DNA of 51,405 nt from an uncultured Desulfovibrio sp. (GCF_944324935.1 NZ_CALUYG010000019.1:1-51405); one strand, 5' to 3'; counted from the first letter of the stretch, positions 8,201 through 17,213 are shown. Notes: generated by a model from the letters alone, not told the origin. Numbers and translations are program-made.

Positions 8201-8255
8201 GGGTATCCTCTGTGAAGGTTCGCGGCAGGCGGCAAGGGCTCTTGGCGCTGCCATG

Positions 8256-8284
8256 AAAAAGGCAGGCCGCCGTCGCGGCCTGCC
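8256..8284 (-). terminator. Intrinsic terminator after the Tim44-domain gene
   Basis: GGCAGGCCGC (8261-8270) and GCGGCCTGCC (8275-8284) form a 10-bp stem over a CGTC loop. On the minus strand a TTTTT run follows. Confidence 0.85.
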
Positions 8285-8306
8285 GAAAGGAAAAGGAAGG
8301 GGAAGA

Positions 8307-9245
8307 CTAGGCGGATACCTGCTGGATGCCGTCCAGCTTCCACGTCCCGTTATTGTTCCGTTCACGGACGAAGTGCCAGATCTCCCGGGCATTGTTCGGC
8401 GTGGGCTGCCGCGGATCTTCACGCAGCAACACGTCGAAATAGACCTGGGCGCGCTCCTCGGGGCCTGCCTCGCTCACTTCCAGCAGCTGGGCATTGACGA
8501 GGATGATCTCCGTATGGCTGGGCGTGGGATCCTGCGCCAGCTGCGCGCGCAGTTCGTCCATGACGGCGGGGGTGACGAAGTGGGCGATATCATTCAGGTC
8601 GCGCTTGTCCCAGGCGCTCTGGAGGCGATTGTAAGCCATCTTGGCGCCCTGGAGGAATTCGTCGGCATCGAAGCCGGCCGGGAGCCGCGGAGCGTCGGCC
8701 TGCGGCGTCGCGCCGCCAAGGGCCCCCCAGGCTGCCTGGGCCGTCCCGTTGGCCGAGGTGTCGACATACTGGCTGGAATGGTCCTGCTGCGGGGCGGACG
8801 TCTGGAACAGGCCGCCGTGAGCGCCCGCGGCAGCGGCGGGCGCGGGCGAGGGGGCCGAAGAACCGGCACGGCGGCGGCTGAGGAAGCGGTAGGCAAGGTA
8901 GATCACCACGCCGAGGATCAGGATATCCAGAAAGCCGCCACCGGAAAATCCCGCTCCGGAGAGCAGGGAACCCAGGAGCGTGCCGGCCAGCAGACCGCCG
9001 AGCATGCCGCCCATGCCGCCCAGAAAGCCGCGGTTGGGCTGGGCGACGGCGTTCTGACGCTGGGCGGTGCTGGGCTGCGCCTGCCGCTGCATGGTCGTGG
9101 GCGGAGCGGCCGGGCTGCGCATGGCGGGACGGCTCCCGAAGGAGCGACCGCCACCCATGCGGGCGGCTTCGGCCGTGTCAGGCATGACGACGGCACAGGA
9201 GGCAAAAAGGAGAAAGAAGGCGGTGACAAGAGCTTTGAAAGACAT
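8307..9245 (-). CDS. Tim44-like domain protein with signal peptide
   Basis: 312 residues. A signal peptide (about 1-28) is followed by a Gln/Pro/Met-rich linker, a glycine-rich hydrophobic region and a transmembrane segment ending in RFLSRRR (about 75-125). A second linker leads to a C-terminal Tim44/MRPL45-like domain (about 175-312). Bacterial Tim44-like proteins are membrane-associated and largely uncharacterised; binding of lipid or membrane-protein partners is inferred from the mitochondrial homologue. Monocistronic with its own terminator. Confidence 0.75.
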   Translation of the reverse strand: MSFKALVTAFFLLFASCAVVMPDTAEAARMGGGRSFGSRPAMRSPAAPPTTMQRQAQPSTAQRQNAVAQPNRGFLGGMGGMLGGLLAGTLLGSLLSGAGFSGGGFLDILILGVVIYLAYRFLSRRRAGSSAPSPAPAAAAGAHGGLFQTSAPQQDHSSQYVDTSANGTAQAAWGALGGATPQADAPRLPAGFDADEFLQGAKMAYNRLQSAWDKRDLNDIAHFVTPAVMDELRAQLAQDPTPSHTEIILVNAQLLEVSEAGPEERAQVYFDVLLREDPRQPTPNNAREIWHFVRERNNNGTWKLDGIQQVSA

Positions 9246-9604
9246 GGTTGACTCCCTGAGGGGGTTGGACGACGTCTGGCGACGTCATGTGGATATGTCA
9301 CTCTTATCTATATAGTCATGGCGTCGGATATGGCAAGGGGCAGGTGGCGGACAAGCCGGCAGGCGCGGCAAAAAGCGGGAAAGGCAATAAATGATGCTGA
9401 AGCGCCGGAATCTTGCATATCTGATGTATTTATAACAAAATGTAACGGTGACCAGCCGCCGTACCGCCGTACCGGCGGCGAAGAGAAAGGGGGCCTGCGC
9501 TCCGACGTGTCCGCCAGCCGGCCGCAAAACGTCGTATGGCGAAATCTCGTTGTGATGCTTGCCAAAGTATCATCTGTGAATGAGGAATCGTATCATGTTA
9601 TGGC

Positions 9605-9632
9605 TTGACAACGGTAGGGATAGGGGTAGAAA
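9605..9632 (+). promoter_or_regulatory. Candidate promoter of the YeiH-family gene
   Basis: TTGACA (9605-9610), a 16-base spacer and TAGAAA (9627-9632). A transcript from here would have a leader of nearly 200 bases. Confidence 0.45.
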
Positions 9633-9678
9633 GGAAATAAGTAGTTCAAAGAATCACAATGTCAGCGCGGGCGACAGG

Positions 9679-9806
9679 CGGCAGCCGGGTGGGCTGCCGG
9701 AGGTTGTTTGCCGGATCCTGCCGGGCCGCATAATGCAATAGGGGGTTACCAGACAGTTGGTGTATTGCTGCTGACGAATGTGGAGTGATCCGCCCGACGG
9801 GCGGAT
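9679..9806 (+). promoter_or_regulatory. Structured 5' leader with two stem-loops
   Basis: CGGCAGCC/GGCTGCCG (9679-9686, 9692-9699) and ATCCGCCC/GGGCGGAT (9788-9795, 9799-9806, three-base loop) are both perfect. The second ends about 17 bases before the GGAGGAG SD. Neither is followed by a T-run, so they look like leader structure rather than terminators. No known riboswitch class was recognised. Confidence 0.4.
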
Positions 9807-9836
9807 GTGGTGTCAATTCAATTGGAGGAGATGTCT

Positions 9837-11282
9837 ATGACAACGAAAGCAACATTCAATGAAGATAAGGTTGCCCTGTTATTGGGTTCAATCATCTTCA
9901 TTCTTGCCTTGGGCAAGTTCGTCGGCATCGACGCGCTTGGCTGGGCGCTGAAGATGGGCATGTGGGTGGGTGACCCAATCAAGTGCTGGAGCTCCGCCAG
10001 CAAGATCATCCCCGGTGTGGGCGCGCTCTTTGCCACCTATGTCTTTGTGGCGGCGCTGCTTGGTTTCGGCGTGAAGCTGATGAACGGCAATGTGGGCCGT
10101 TTTATTGCCGGCTTCACGGTGATCTTCTTCATCGCCGTGGCCTGCTATACCGTGGGCGCCAACGCCTATATCGCGGCCAATCCCACCCAGCTGGAAAAGC
10201 AGGGCATCACCTGGGCGCTCGGTCTGAGTACGGAAGCCGGTCTGATCCTTGCCCTTATCATGGGCCTGCTCATCGGCAACGTGACGCCGGGCTTCGCCAA
10301 CTGGCTGCGTGACGCCTGTCGCCCCGAACTCTTCGTCAAGATCGCCATCGTGGTGCTCGGCGCCGAACTGGGCGTCAAGGCCGCCGGCGCGTCCGCCTTT
10401 GCCGGCCATGTGTTCTTCCGAGGCCTGTGCGCCATCGTGGAAGCCTACCTGCTCTACTGGGCCGTGGTCTACTATGTGGCCCGCAAGTACTTCAAGTTCA
10501 ACAAGGAATGGGCGGCCCCGCTGGCCTCCGGTATCTCCATCTGCGGCGTGTCCGCCGCCATCGCCACCGGCGGCGCCATCCGCGCTCGGCCTGTGGTGCC
10601 GATCATGGTGTCCTCCCTGGTCGTGGTGTTCACCTGCATCGAAATGCTGATCCTGCCCTTCATCGCCCAGCAGTTCCTGTACACCGAGCCCATGGTGGCC
10701 GGCGGCTGGATGGGCCTGGCGGTGAAGTCCGACGGCGGCGCCATCGCCTCCGGCGCCATCACCGAAGCTCTGATCCTGACCAAGGTGGCCGGCATGACCG
10801 GCGTGCAGTACGAACCCGGCTGGATCGTCATGGTGACGACCACGGTCAAGGTGTTCATCGACATGTTCATCGGCATCTGGGCGCTGTTGCTGGCCTACAT
10901 CTGGACGGCCAAGTTCGACAAGACCCGCGGCGAACGCAGCATGACCTGGGGCGACGTGATGGAACGCTTCCCCCGCTTCGTGCTGGGCTATCTGGCGACC
11001 TTCCTGATCATGCTGGCCATCTGCCTGCTGGAACCCAACGGCCCCATCCATCAGATTGGCAACAAGGTCTCCGGCGTGGCCAACTGCTTCCGCGTGATCT
11101 TCTTCCTGCTGACCTTCTTCAGCATCGGCGTGGTCTCCAACTTCCACAAGCTGCGTGAAGAAGGCATCGGCCGCCTGGCCGTGGTGTATGTGGTCTGCCT
11201 GTTCGGCTTCATCATCTGGGTGGGCCTGTTCATTTCCTTCGCCTTCTTCCACGGCATGCATCCGCCGGTCATGGGCGGCTAG
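9837..11282 (+). CDS. UPF0324/YeiH-family membrane transporter (putative sulfate exporter family)
   Basis: 481 residues, with about ten or more transmembrane helices and glycine-rich loops such as GNVTPGFANW and ASGISICGVSAAIATGGA. The latter resembles the conserved core of the UPF0324 (Cons_hypoth698) family. Typical family members are about 340 residues; this longer form has extra helices at the C-terminus. The family is annotated as putative sulfate exporters without firm biochemistry, which is plausible in a sulfate reducer but unproven. ATG 9837 is preferred over ATG 9831 because GGAGGAG then has correct spacing. It is followed after 30 bases by the small membrane protein gene. Confidence 0.75.
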   Translation: MTTKATFNEDKVALLLGSIIFILALGKFVGIDALGWALKMGMWVGDPIKCWSSASKIIPGVGALFATYVFVAALLGFGVKLMNGNVGRFIAGFTVIFFIAVACYTVGANAYIAANPTQLEKQGITWALGLSTEAGLILALIMGLLIGNVTPGFANWLRDACRPELFVKIAIVVLGAELGVKAAGASAFAGHVFFRGLCAIVEAYLLYWAVVYYVARKYFKFNKEWAAPLASGISICGVSAAIATGGAIRARPVVPIMVSSLVVVFTCIEMLILPFIAQQFLYTEPMVAGGWMGLAVKSDGGAIASGAITEALILTKVAGMTGVQYEPGWIVMVTTTVKVFIDMFIGIWALLLAYIWTAKFDKTRGERSMTWGDVMERFPRFVLGYLATFLIMLAICLLEPNGPIHQIGNKVSGVANCFRVIFFLLTFFSIGVVSNFHKLREEGIGRLAVVYVVCLFGFIIWVGLFISFAFFHGMHPPVMGG

Positions 11283-11312
11283 TCATCCCGTGTTCAGTAA
11301 AGGAGAACTCTC

Positions 11313-11474
11313 ATGGAAGATAAAGAAGTCAAGCTGCACGAAGAAATCCAGAATATGGAATACGAACCTCTTGATGAGACGGAAATGAAGCTCATCCACT
11401 GGAGCTGGGGCCTTGGTGTGGGCCTGCTGGTGGTGCTCTTCCTCATCAGCAAGTTCGTGATGACCGTCCACTAG
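11313..11474 (+). CDS. 53-residue single-pass membrane protein, partner candidate of the YeiH-family transporter
   Basis: The frame starts MEDKEVKLHEEIQNMEYE and has an acidic N-terminal half (1-30) and one hydrophobic helix (about 33-50, GLGVGLLVVLFLISKFV), ending MTVH. A perfect AAGGAG lies seven bases before the ATG, and an intrinsic terminator follows 28 bases after the stop. It is therefore co-transcribed with the transporter as the last gene. No family is recognised. An accessory subunit or stabiliser role is inferred from position and topology only. Confidence 0.7.
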   Translation: MEDKEVKLHEEIQNMEYEPLDETEMKLIHWSWGLGVGLLVVLFLISKFVMTVH

Positions 11475-11501
11475 GCCTCACCGTCACCATCTGATCTGAC
11501 G

Positions 11502-11533
11502 AGACCGGGAGGGGATTCCCCTCCCGGTCTTTT
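11502..11533 (+). terminator. Intrinsic terminator of the transporter operon
   Basis: AGACCGGGAGGGG (11502-11514) and CCCCTCCCGGTCT (11518-11530) form a 13-bp stem with a three-base loop, followed by TTT. Confidence 0.9.
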
Positions 11534-11549
11534 GCAAGGAGCGACATCC

Positions 11550-11816
11550 ATGCCCCGTTATCATCTCCGTTTTCTCAAGGGCCCCAATTACACGCTGCGT
11601 CTGGCGCAGGAAGCCACCGTGGAGGCCCCGTCCTTTGCCGAGGCGCTTGCGCCGTTCACCGACTGGCCCATCACCGAATCCTACGACCACGCCACGGCCA
11701 CGGCCTGGAATCCGGGCACCTGCATGTATTATCAGGAGATGTGGGAGGCGGCCCTCCTGCCGGACACGGACGAGGACGGCAGCGCCGGCACGAAAGCCAG
11801 GGACGCCAAGGCATGA
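11550..11816 (+). CDS. Small conserved-looking protein of unknown function
   Basis: 88 residues, soluble, starting MPRYHLRFLKGPNYTLRL with an acidic C-terminus. No domain is recognised; the opening strand pattern suggests a compact alpha/beta fold. AAGGAG sits eight bases before the ATG at 11550. The stop overlaps the ATG of the DUF523 gene (ATGA), so the two are translationally coupled. Confidence 0.65.
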   Translation: MPRYHLRFLKGPNYTLRLAQEATVEAPSFAEALAPFTDWPITESYDHATATAWNPGTCMYYQEMWEAALLPDTDEDGSAGTKARDAKA

Positions 11817-12259
11817 AGACCTATGTGGTCAGCGGTTGCCTTGCCGGGCTTTCCTGCCGCTATGACGGCGGCAGCACCCCCTTTGAGCCCGTGCGCAGGC
11901 TGGTGGAGGAAGGACGTGCGGTGACGGCCTGCCCGGAAAGCCTGTCCGGCCTGCCGGTACCGCGTCCGCCGTGCGAGCAGCGGGACGGCCGGGTCATCAT
12001 GCGGACAGGGGAGGACGTGACGGAAGCCTTTGAACTGGGCGCCGAGAGGGCCATGCGCATCGTGCGCGCGCACGGCTGTACGGCGGCCATCCTCAAGGCG
12101 CGTTCGCCTTCCTGCGGCTTCGGGCAGATCTATGACGGCAGCTTTACCGGGGCCACCTGCGCGGGTATGGGGATCTGGGCGCGTCGCCTGCGGGAGGCGG
12201 GCCTCACCCTCTACTCGGAGGATGTGCTCCCCCCTGAGCTCACAGGAGAAACAGACTGA
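11813..12259 (+). CDS. DUF523 family protein
   Basis: 148 residues. It opens VVSGCLAGLSCRYDGG and contains CPESLSGLPVPR, ILKARSPSCG and DGSFTGATCAGMG, the cysteine-bearing motifs of DUF523 (YbbK-like). The invariant cysteines suggest a metal or Fe-S site, but the function is unknown. It overlaps the preceding small gene by four bases. Downstream lie only 118 bases to the convergent hydrogenase protease gene, with no clear terminator. Confidence 0.8.
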   Translation: MKTYVVSGCLAGLSCRYDGGSTPFEPVRRLVEEGRAVTACPESLSGLPVPRPPCEQRDGRVIMRTGEDVTEAFELGAERAMRIVRAHGCTAAILKARSPSCGFGQIYDGSFTGATCAGMGIWARRLREAGLTLYSEDVLPPELTGETD

Positions 12260-12377
12260 ATGCCCTCGCACGGCAGCGGGGCCATCCAACAGGAACAGGG
12301 CGCGCTGGAGCGGTTCTGCCGGGAAGCGGCGGCCGCTCCTTTTGCTGCCCATACTGATCAGGCGTGCGGGGGCTGCG

Positions 12378-12908
12378 TCAGATCGCGGGGGCTGACGGCG
12401 CGGCGGCACGCGGGGTGGCGCGGATGCCCCGCCGCTCCAGCTCCTCCACGACCTTGCGGCAGAAGGTGGGCAGCATGGCTTCCGCCTGCGGGCTGAGCTG
12501 CATGACCATGCTCTGATAGTCGAAGGGCTGCAGGCCGAAAGCGATGGTTTCCGGGCGATGTCCGGCCAGTTCGCAGGTGACCAGCGTGTCCAGCAGGTCC
12601 GTCTGGTGCATGGAATCCCGAAAGCTCAGGCTCTTGCGCAGGTCGTCATTTTCCAGCAGATAGACCGTGCCCGGGGCTTCGCCGCCCAGGACCACATCCA
12701 GTACAATGAGCAGATCGCAGGACTGGATCTCCGGCATGAGCATGATGCCGCCGGTCTCGCCGGCCAGGAACTGCACGTTTGCCGGCCAGTCGTAGTGTTC
12801 TTCAAGATAGGCGACGGCGCGTACGCCGAAGCCCTCATCACACAGCAGAATATTGCCGACGCCCATGATGAGGATGCGTGGCGGCGTTTCCGGGCTGGGG
12901 GAATGCAT
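12378..12908 (-). CDS. [NiFe] hydrogenase maturation endopeptidase (HyaD/HybD family)
   Basis: 176 residues. The start GVGNILLCDEGFGVRA matches the HyaD/HybD/HupD family. The three nickel-sensing ligands known from HybD map to E25, D71 and H101. It cleaves the C-terminal extension of the large subunit after the NiFe site is loaded. It is the third gene of the hydrogenase operon but is separated from the large subunit by a strong terminator. AGGAG lies just before the ATG. The Ala/Pro-rich C-terminal tail is longer than in HybD. Confidence 0.88.
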   Translation of the reverse strand: MHSPSPETPPRILIMGVGNILLCDEGFGVRAVAYLEEHYDWPANVQFLAGETGGIMLMPEIQSCDLLIVLDVVLGGEAPGTVYLLENDDLRKSLSFRDSMHQTDLLDTLVTCELAGHRPETIAFGLQPFDYQSMVMQLSPQAEAMLPTFCRKVVEELERRGIRATPRAAAPSAPAI

Positions 12909-12918
12909 GGCGCTCCTG

Positions 12919-12945
12919 AAAAAAAGCGGGGGCCGAAGCCCCCGC
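12919..12945 (-). terminator. UUCG-loop terminator between the hydrogenase large subunit and the protease
   Basis: On the minus strand GCGGGGGC-TTCG-GCCCCCGC is followed by seven Ts and then the SD and ATG of the protease gene. Eight GC-rich pairs closed by a UUCG tetraloop make it very stable. Protease mRNA must come from read-through or a separate promoter. Confidence 0.88.
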
Positions 12946-12967
12946 CATATTGGGTCGTGTTGCGGGA

Positions 12968-14644
12968 CTACAGCACCTTGAACGTGTGCACTTCATTGCT
13001 TTCGCCGTCGATGACGTGAACGGCGCAGGCGATGCACGGGTCAAAGGAGTGAATGGTGCGCAGGATCTCCACCGGGCGCTTGGGATCGGCAACGGGCGTG
13101 CCGATGAGGGCCTGTTCGGCGGCGCCCATGGCGTCCTTGGCGTCGCGGGGGCCAAGGTTCCAGGTGGTGGGCACGACCAGCTGGAAATTGCCGATCTTGC
13201 CGTCCTCGATGCGCAGCCAGTGCGAAAGACCGCCGCGGGGCGCGTTGACGAAGCCCACGCCGCGCGCGTCCTTGGGGATCTCGAGGTCTTCCACGATCTG
13301 CTGATCCTTGACGATGTTGTCCTGATAGATCTTCAGCCAGGCGTCGATCTGCTTGGCGATGGCCAGGGTCTCGATGCCGCGGGCGGCCGTGCGGCCCAGG
13401 GTGGAGTAGAGCGCCTCGGGGCCCACGTTGAGGGCCTTGAGCACATGATCCACAAGGGGCTTGATGGCTTCATGGCCCTGGGCGTAGCTCACGAGCACCT
13501 GCGCCAGCGGGCCGGTCTCCACGACGGTCTCATTGTACCGGGGAGCCTTGAGCCAGGAGTAGCGGTCGGTGTCGCCCATCTTGGTGAAGTGGGGGACGGT
13601 CACGCCATCGTAGGGCGGCAGGGCCTTGTCCCCTTCGAACCAGCTGTGGCGCACATGTTCGGCGATCTTTTCCGGTTCGAACTTCTTGACGCTGGAGAGG
13701 TCGCGCTTGTAGATGATGCCGGGTTTGAGCCAGCGGCTGTCGAGCTGGCGTTCGCCGCCCGGAGCCGGGAACTCGCCGAAGGTCATGAAGTTCTCGGTAC
13801 CGCCGAAGGCCGCCCAGTCCTTGTACTTGCTGGCCACCATGAGCAGGTCGGGGATGTAGACCTGTTCCACGAAGTCGCGGGTCTCTTTGTACAGATCGGC
13901 ATATTCCTTGATGCGCGCGGGCGTCAAAGACTCGTAACAGGTCACGCCGCCGGCCACCAGGAATTGCGGGTGGGGGTTCTTGGCGCCGAAGGCCGCCATG
14001 GCCCGCGCCGTCTTGACCTGCACGCGCAGGGCTTCCAGATAGTGGGCCGTGGCCACGAGGTTTTCTTCCGGCGTCAGGTAGTAGGCCTCATGCCCGCCGA
14101 GGAAGTAGGCGTTGGTGAAGGGGCCGAGCTGGCCGGAAGCCACAAAGGCTTTCAGCTTGTCCTGCACGGCCTTGAAGTCTTCGGTCTTGGCCGGGCGCGG
14201 CGAGATGGAGGAGGCCAGCTGGGCCGCTTTGGCCGGGTCGGCCTGCAGGGCGCTGGTCACGTCCACGAAGTCGAGGGCGTGCAGATGATAGAAGTGTACC
14301 AGATGGTCATGCAGGAACTGCGCGCCCAGCACGAGGTTACGGATGTAGGTGGCGTTGGCCGGGATGCTGACCTTGATGGCGTCTTCCAGCGCACGGGTGG
14401 AGCAGAGGGCGTGAGTATAGGTGCACACGCCGCAGGTACGCTGGGTGATGTGCTGGGCGTCGCGCGGATCACGTCCTTTCAGGATGTTTTCCAGTCCGCG
14501 GAACAGGGTGCCGCAGCTGCGGGCGTCCTTGATCTTGCCGTTTTCCACTTCCACTTCGATGCGGAGATGCCCCTCGATACGGGTCAGGGGATCCACCACG
14601 ACAGGGCCGGAATAGCTGCTCTGGGGGGTTTTCTTGTCGCTCAT
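12968..14644 (-). CDS. hynA: Periplasmic [NiFe] hydrogenase large subunit
   Basis: 558 residues, normal length. N-terminal motif RTCGVC (C71, C74) and C-terminal motif DPCIAC (C537, C540) supply the four NiFe ligands. The first C-terminal ligand is Cys, so this is not the selenium type. Cleavage after H543 (ACAVH/VIDGES) would remove a 15-residue extension. It oxidises H2 or evolves it with the small subunit and is carried through Tat as a complex. The gene starts 15 bases after the small subunit stop. Symbols vary in the literature (hynA/hynB are used both ways). Confidence 0.93.
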   Translation of the reverse strand: MSDKKTPQSSYSGPVVVDPLTRIEGHLRIEVEVENGKIKDARSCGTLFRGLENILKGRDPRDAQHITQRTCGVCTYTHALCSTRALEDAIKVSIPANATYIRNLVLGAQFLHDHLVHFYHLHALDFVDVTSALQADPAKAAQLASSISPRPAKTEDFKAVQDKLKAFVASGQLGPFTNAYFLGGHEAYYLTPEENLVATAHYLEALRVQVKTARAMAAFGAKNPHPQFLVAGGVTCYESLTPARIKEYADLYKETRDFVEQVYIPDLLMVASKYKDWAAFGGTENFMTFGEFPAPGGERQLDSRWLKPGIIYKRDLSSVKKFEPEKIAEHVRHSWFEGDKALPPYDGVTVPHFTKMGDTDRYSWLKAPRYNETVVETGPLAQVLVSYAQGHEAIKPLVDHVLKALNVGPEALYSTLGRTAARGIETLAIAKQIDAWLKIYQDNIVKDQQIVEDLEIPKDARGVGFVNAPRGGLSHWLRIEDGKIGNFQLVVPTTWNLGPRDAKDAMGAAEQALIGTPVADPKRPVEILRTIHSFDPCIACAVHVIDGESNEVHTFKVL

Positions 14645-14659
14645 GTGGTTTCTCCCTGG

Positions 14660-15607
14660 CTAGTTCTGGTAGAAGGGGGTCAGTTCGTCCCAGAAATTGG
14701 GTTCGCTGCAGCCGATGCAGGGGTGACCGGCGCGCACGGGCCAGTTGGTTTCGTTGAACAGGGCCTTGGGGCAGTTGTTGAAGGTGCTCGGCCCCTTGCA
14801 GCCCAGTTCATAGAGACACCAGCCCTCGCGCGCTTCCCTGGAATTGAAGGAGGGCGCGAATTCGCCGGCCTCGAAGTGCGGCAGGCGTTCGCACTGATCA
14901 TGCACGGACTGGCCGTAGAACATGGTGGGACGGCCCTTGTCGTCCACCTCGATCTCCTTGCCCTGGAGGAAGGCCACGATGGTCCCCACCAGATTGAGGG
15001 GATTGGGCGGACAGCCGGGGATGTTGATGGCCTTGATGCCGAGATCGGCATAGCAGTCATTGACGCCCTTGGCCTGGGTCGGGTTGGGTTTGGCGGCCTG
15101 GATGCCGCCGTAGGCGGCGCAGGTTCCCATAGTGATGACGGCCTTGGCCTTGGGCAGGATGCGCTTGCCGATGTCGTACATGGTGTGGCCGGCCACATAG
15201 CCGAATTTGCCCATGTCGGCGGTGGGCACGGCGCCTTCCACGATGCAGATGAAGCCGTCCGGGCCTTCCACGGCCTTGTTCAGGGCATCTTCCGCGGCTT
15301 CGCCGGCGGCGGCCATGATGGTTTCGTGGTAATCCAGGGAGATGGTGTCCAGGATCAGGGAATCAAGGAAGGGTTTGTATGTGCGCAGCAGGGCTTCGGA
15401 ACAGCCCGTGCATTCAGCGAAATGCAGATACACCACGGAAGGCCGCTTGCCCGTCAGGGCGGCGGCCACCTGCGGCGCAAAGGCAGGGCCCATGCCCATG
15501 GTGACGGCCACGGCCGTACAGAATTTCATGAAATCGCGGCGGCTGACGCCGGCGCTGTCAAGGCGCTGTTCCGCATCTTTTTTGCCCAGTCCCACGGCAA
15601 TACGCAT
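14660..15607 (-). CDS. hynB: Periplasmic [NiFe] hydrogenase small subunit, Tat-exported
   Basis: 315 residues. A Tat signal SRRDFMKF (22-29) is followed by a hydrophobic stretch and cleavage near VAAA (about residue 50). The proximal cluster motif ECTGCSE (C66, C69), [16 protein letters not shown] and the C-terminal [12 protein letters not shown] provide the three Fe-S clusters that wire electrons to periplasmic cytochrome c3. ATG 15607 follows AGGAGG; the frame continuing to 15880 is upstream non-coding sequence. No membrane cytochrome b subunit is encoded, which fits a soluble periplasmic enzyme. Confidence 0.93.
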   Translation of the reverse strand: MRIAVGLGKKDAEQRLDSAGVSRRDFMKFCTAVAVTMGMGPAFAPQVAAALTGKRPSVVYLHFAECTGCSEALLRTYKPFLDSLILDTISLDYHETIMAAAGEAAEDALNKAVEGPDGFICIVEGAVPTADMGKFGYVAGHTMYDIGKRILPKAKAVITMGTCAAYGGIQAAKPNPTQAKGVNDCYADLGIKAINIPGCPPNPLNLVGTIVAFLQGKEIEVDDKGRPTMFYGQSVHDQCERLPHFEAGEFAPSFNSREAREGWCLYELGCKGPSTFNNCPKALFNETNWPVRAGHPCIGCSEPNFWDELTPFYQN

Positions 15608-15676
15608 AAGAGCCTCCTGGCAAGAATGTGTGAACACAAGGCAGAAACGGGCGACGAGCCGAGCGGGCGGCCCGCC

Positions 15677-15712
15677 CGTCCGCGGCGGAAACGGCATGCT
15701 CCGCCGCGGACG
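15677..15712 (-). promoter_or_regulatory. 13-bp hairpin in the hydrogenase leader
   Basis: CGTCCGCGGCGGA (15677-15689) and TCCGCCGCGGACG (15700-15712) are perfect complements over a 10-base loop. It lies between the candidate promoter and the small subunit gene, with no T-run, so it may be a protein-binding or mRNA-stability element. Confidence 0.45.
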
Positions 15713-15731
15713 CGTATGTCTGGATAGGGTC

Positions 15732-15760
15732 AGACTAGCCTGTTGGGAAGGGCAGGTCAA
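15732..15760 (-). promoter_or_regulatory. Candidate promoter of the hydrogenase operon
   Basis: TTGACC (15760-15755), 17-base spacer, TAGTCT (15737-15732) on the minus strand. The -10 match is only moderate. Confidence 0.4.
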
Positions 15761-15810
15761 TAGGGGCATGCTTTTTGGGCGGGGTGTGAAAAAGGGAGCA
15801 CGCGCCGCGG

Positions 15811-15839
15811 TTGCCATGCGGCCCGGCCTGACGTAAGAT
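15811..15839 (+). promoter_or_regulatory. Candidate sigma-70 promoter of metY
   Basis: TTGCCA (15811-15816), exact 17-base spacer, TAAGAT (15834-15839). It is back to back with the hydrogenase promoter and gives a leader of about 33 bases. Confidence 0.55.
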
Positions 15840-15878
15840 GCCGCTCGATATTTCAGCATGTTCAGCGAGGTTTTTTGC

Positions 15879-17147
15879 ATGAAAGAAGCGTCCCTCTGCC
15901 TTTATGCCGGGTACACGCCGGGCAATGGCGAACCGCGCGTTTTGCCCATTGTCCAGAGCACGACCTTTACCTATGCTTCCACAGCGGAAGTAAGCAAGCT
16001 TTTCGACCTTGAGGCCGAGGGCTTTTTCTATACCCGCCTCGGCAATCCCACCGTGGACGCGGTGGAGAAGAAGATCGCCGCGCTCGAGGGCGGCGTGGGC
16101 GCGCTGTGCACCGCGTCCGGGCAGGCCGCCAACCTGCTGGCCGTGCTCAATCTGGCTCGCAGCGGCGATCATATCGTCAGCACGGCCAGCATCTATGGCG
16201 GCACCTTCAACCTCTTTGCCGTGACGCTCAAGCGTATGGGCATCGAGGTGACCTTTGTGGATCAGCACGCGCCGGACGCGGAGATCGCCGCGGCCATCCG
16301 CCCGGAAACGAAGGCCGTCTTCGGCGAGACCCTGTCCAATCCTTCCATGGACGTGCTGGACATCGAACGGCTGGCCGGCATCGCCCATGCCCACGGCCTT
16401 CCCCTCATCGTGGACAATACCTTCGCCACGCCCATCCTCTGCCGGCCGCTGGATTTCGGCGCGGATATCGTGATCCATTCCACCACCAAGTACATGGACG
16501 GCCATGCCGTGCAGATGGGCGGGGTCATCGTGGACGGCGGCCGCTTCGACTGGACGGCGAGCCCGCGCTTCCCGGAATTCGTGGAGCCGGACGCCTCCTA
16601 TCACGGCCTCGTGTACACGAAGGCTTTCGGCAAGTCGGCCTACATCGTCAAGGCACGGGTGCAGCTCATGCGCGACATGGGCGTCTGCCAGACGCCGCAG
16701 GGAGCCTTTTACATCAATCTGGGGCTGGAGACCCTGCCCATGCGCATGGAAAGGCATTGCGCCAATGCCCTGCGGCTGGCCCAGTGGCTGAGCGGGCACG
16801 ACAAGGTGGAGGAAGTGCTCTATCCCGGGCTGTCGTCCAGCCCCTGCCATGCGCTGGCCAAGAAGTATCTGCCCCGGGGGTGCGGCGGTGTGGTGTCCTT
16901 CACGCTCAAGGGGGGGCGTGAGGCCGGGGCCCGTTTCATCGACGCCCTGGAGCTCATTTCCCTTCAGGTGCATGTGGCCGACATCCGTACCTGCGTTCTG
17001 CATCCGGCCAGCTCCACGCACCGTCAGCTCAGCGACGAGCAACTGGTGGAAGCGGGCATCACCCCCGGCATGGTTCGTCTGTCCGTCGGTGTGGAGCATG
17101 CCGACGATCTGCTTGCCGATCTCGCGCAGGCGCTGGACAAGGCGTAG
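15879..17147 (+). CDS. metY: O-acetylhomoserine sulfhydrylase-type PLP enzyme
   Basis: 422 residues, Cys/Met-metabolism PLP family. PLP-binding Lys204 lies in [11 protein letters not shown]179 in IVDNTFATP, and the phosphate-binding YTRLGNPT and SGQAAN motifs are present. Length and motifs fit O-acetylhomoserine aminocarboxypropyltransferase (MetY), which makes homocysteine from sulfide. Methionine gamma-lyase or cystathionine gamma-synthase activity cannot be excluded. ATG 15879 is preferred over 15858 because GCGAGG precedes it at good spacing. Monocistronic, with its own promoter and terminator. Confidence 0.8.
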   Translation: MKEASLCLYAGYTPGNGEPRVLPIVQSTTFTYASTAEVSKLFDLEAEGFFYTRLGNPTVDAVEKKIAALEGGVGALCTASGQAANLLAVLNLARSGDHIVSTASIYGGTFNLFAVTLKRMGIEVTFVDQHAPDAEIAAAIRPETKAVFGETLSNPSMDVLDIERLAGIAHAHGLPLIVDNTFATPILCRPLDFGADIVIHSTTKYMDGHAVQMGGVIVDGGRFDWTASPRFPEFVEPDASYHGLVYTKAFGKSAYIVKARVQLMRDMGVCQTPQGAFYINLGLETLPMRMERHCANALRLAQWLSGHDKVEEVLYPGLSSSPCHALAKKYLPRGCGGVVSFTLKGGREAGARFIDALELISLQVHVADIRTCVLHPASSTHRQLSDEQLVEAGITPGMVRLSVGVEHADDLLADLAQALDKA

Positions 17148-17213
17148 GATCGGGCAGACCGGCCGTGTCCCCGCGTGGCATCCCCCGCCGGCGCGGCTTC
17201 CCGTCAGCAAAGC

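Larger units (their letters stand above)
9246..9836. other. 591-base divergent intergenic region
   Basis: The first half carries no recognisable gene. The second half holds a promoter-like pair (9605-9632) and two strong hairpins leading to the YeiH-family gene. Open frames such as 9318-9608 show no family resemblance. Confidence 0.5.

Noticed and set aside
12260-12496. Short frame starting right after the DUF523 stop
   Set aside because: It runs into the convergent protease gene, has no SD and encodes Ala/Arg/Pro-rich sequence.
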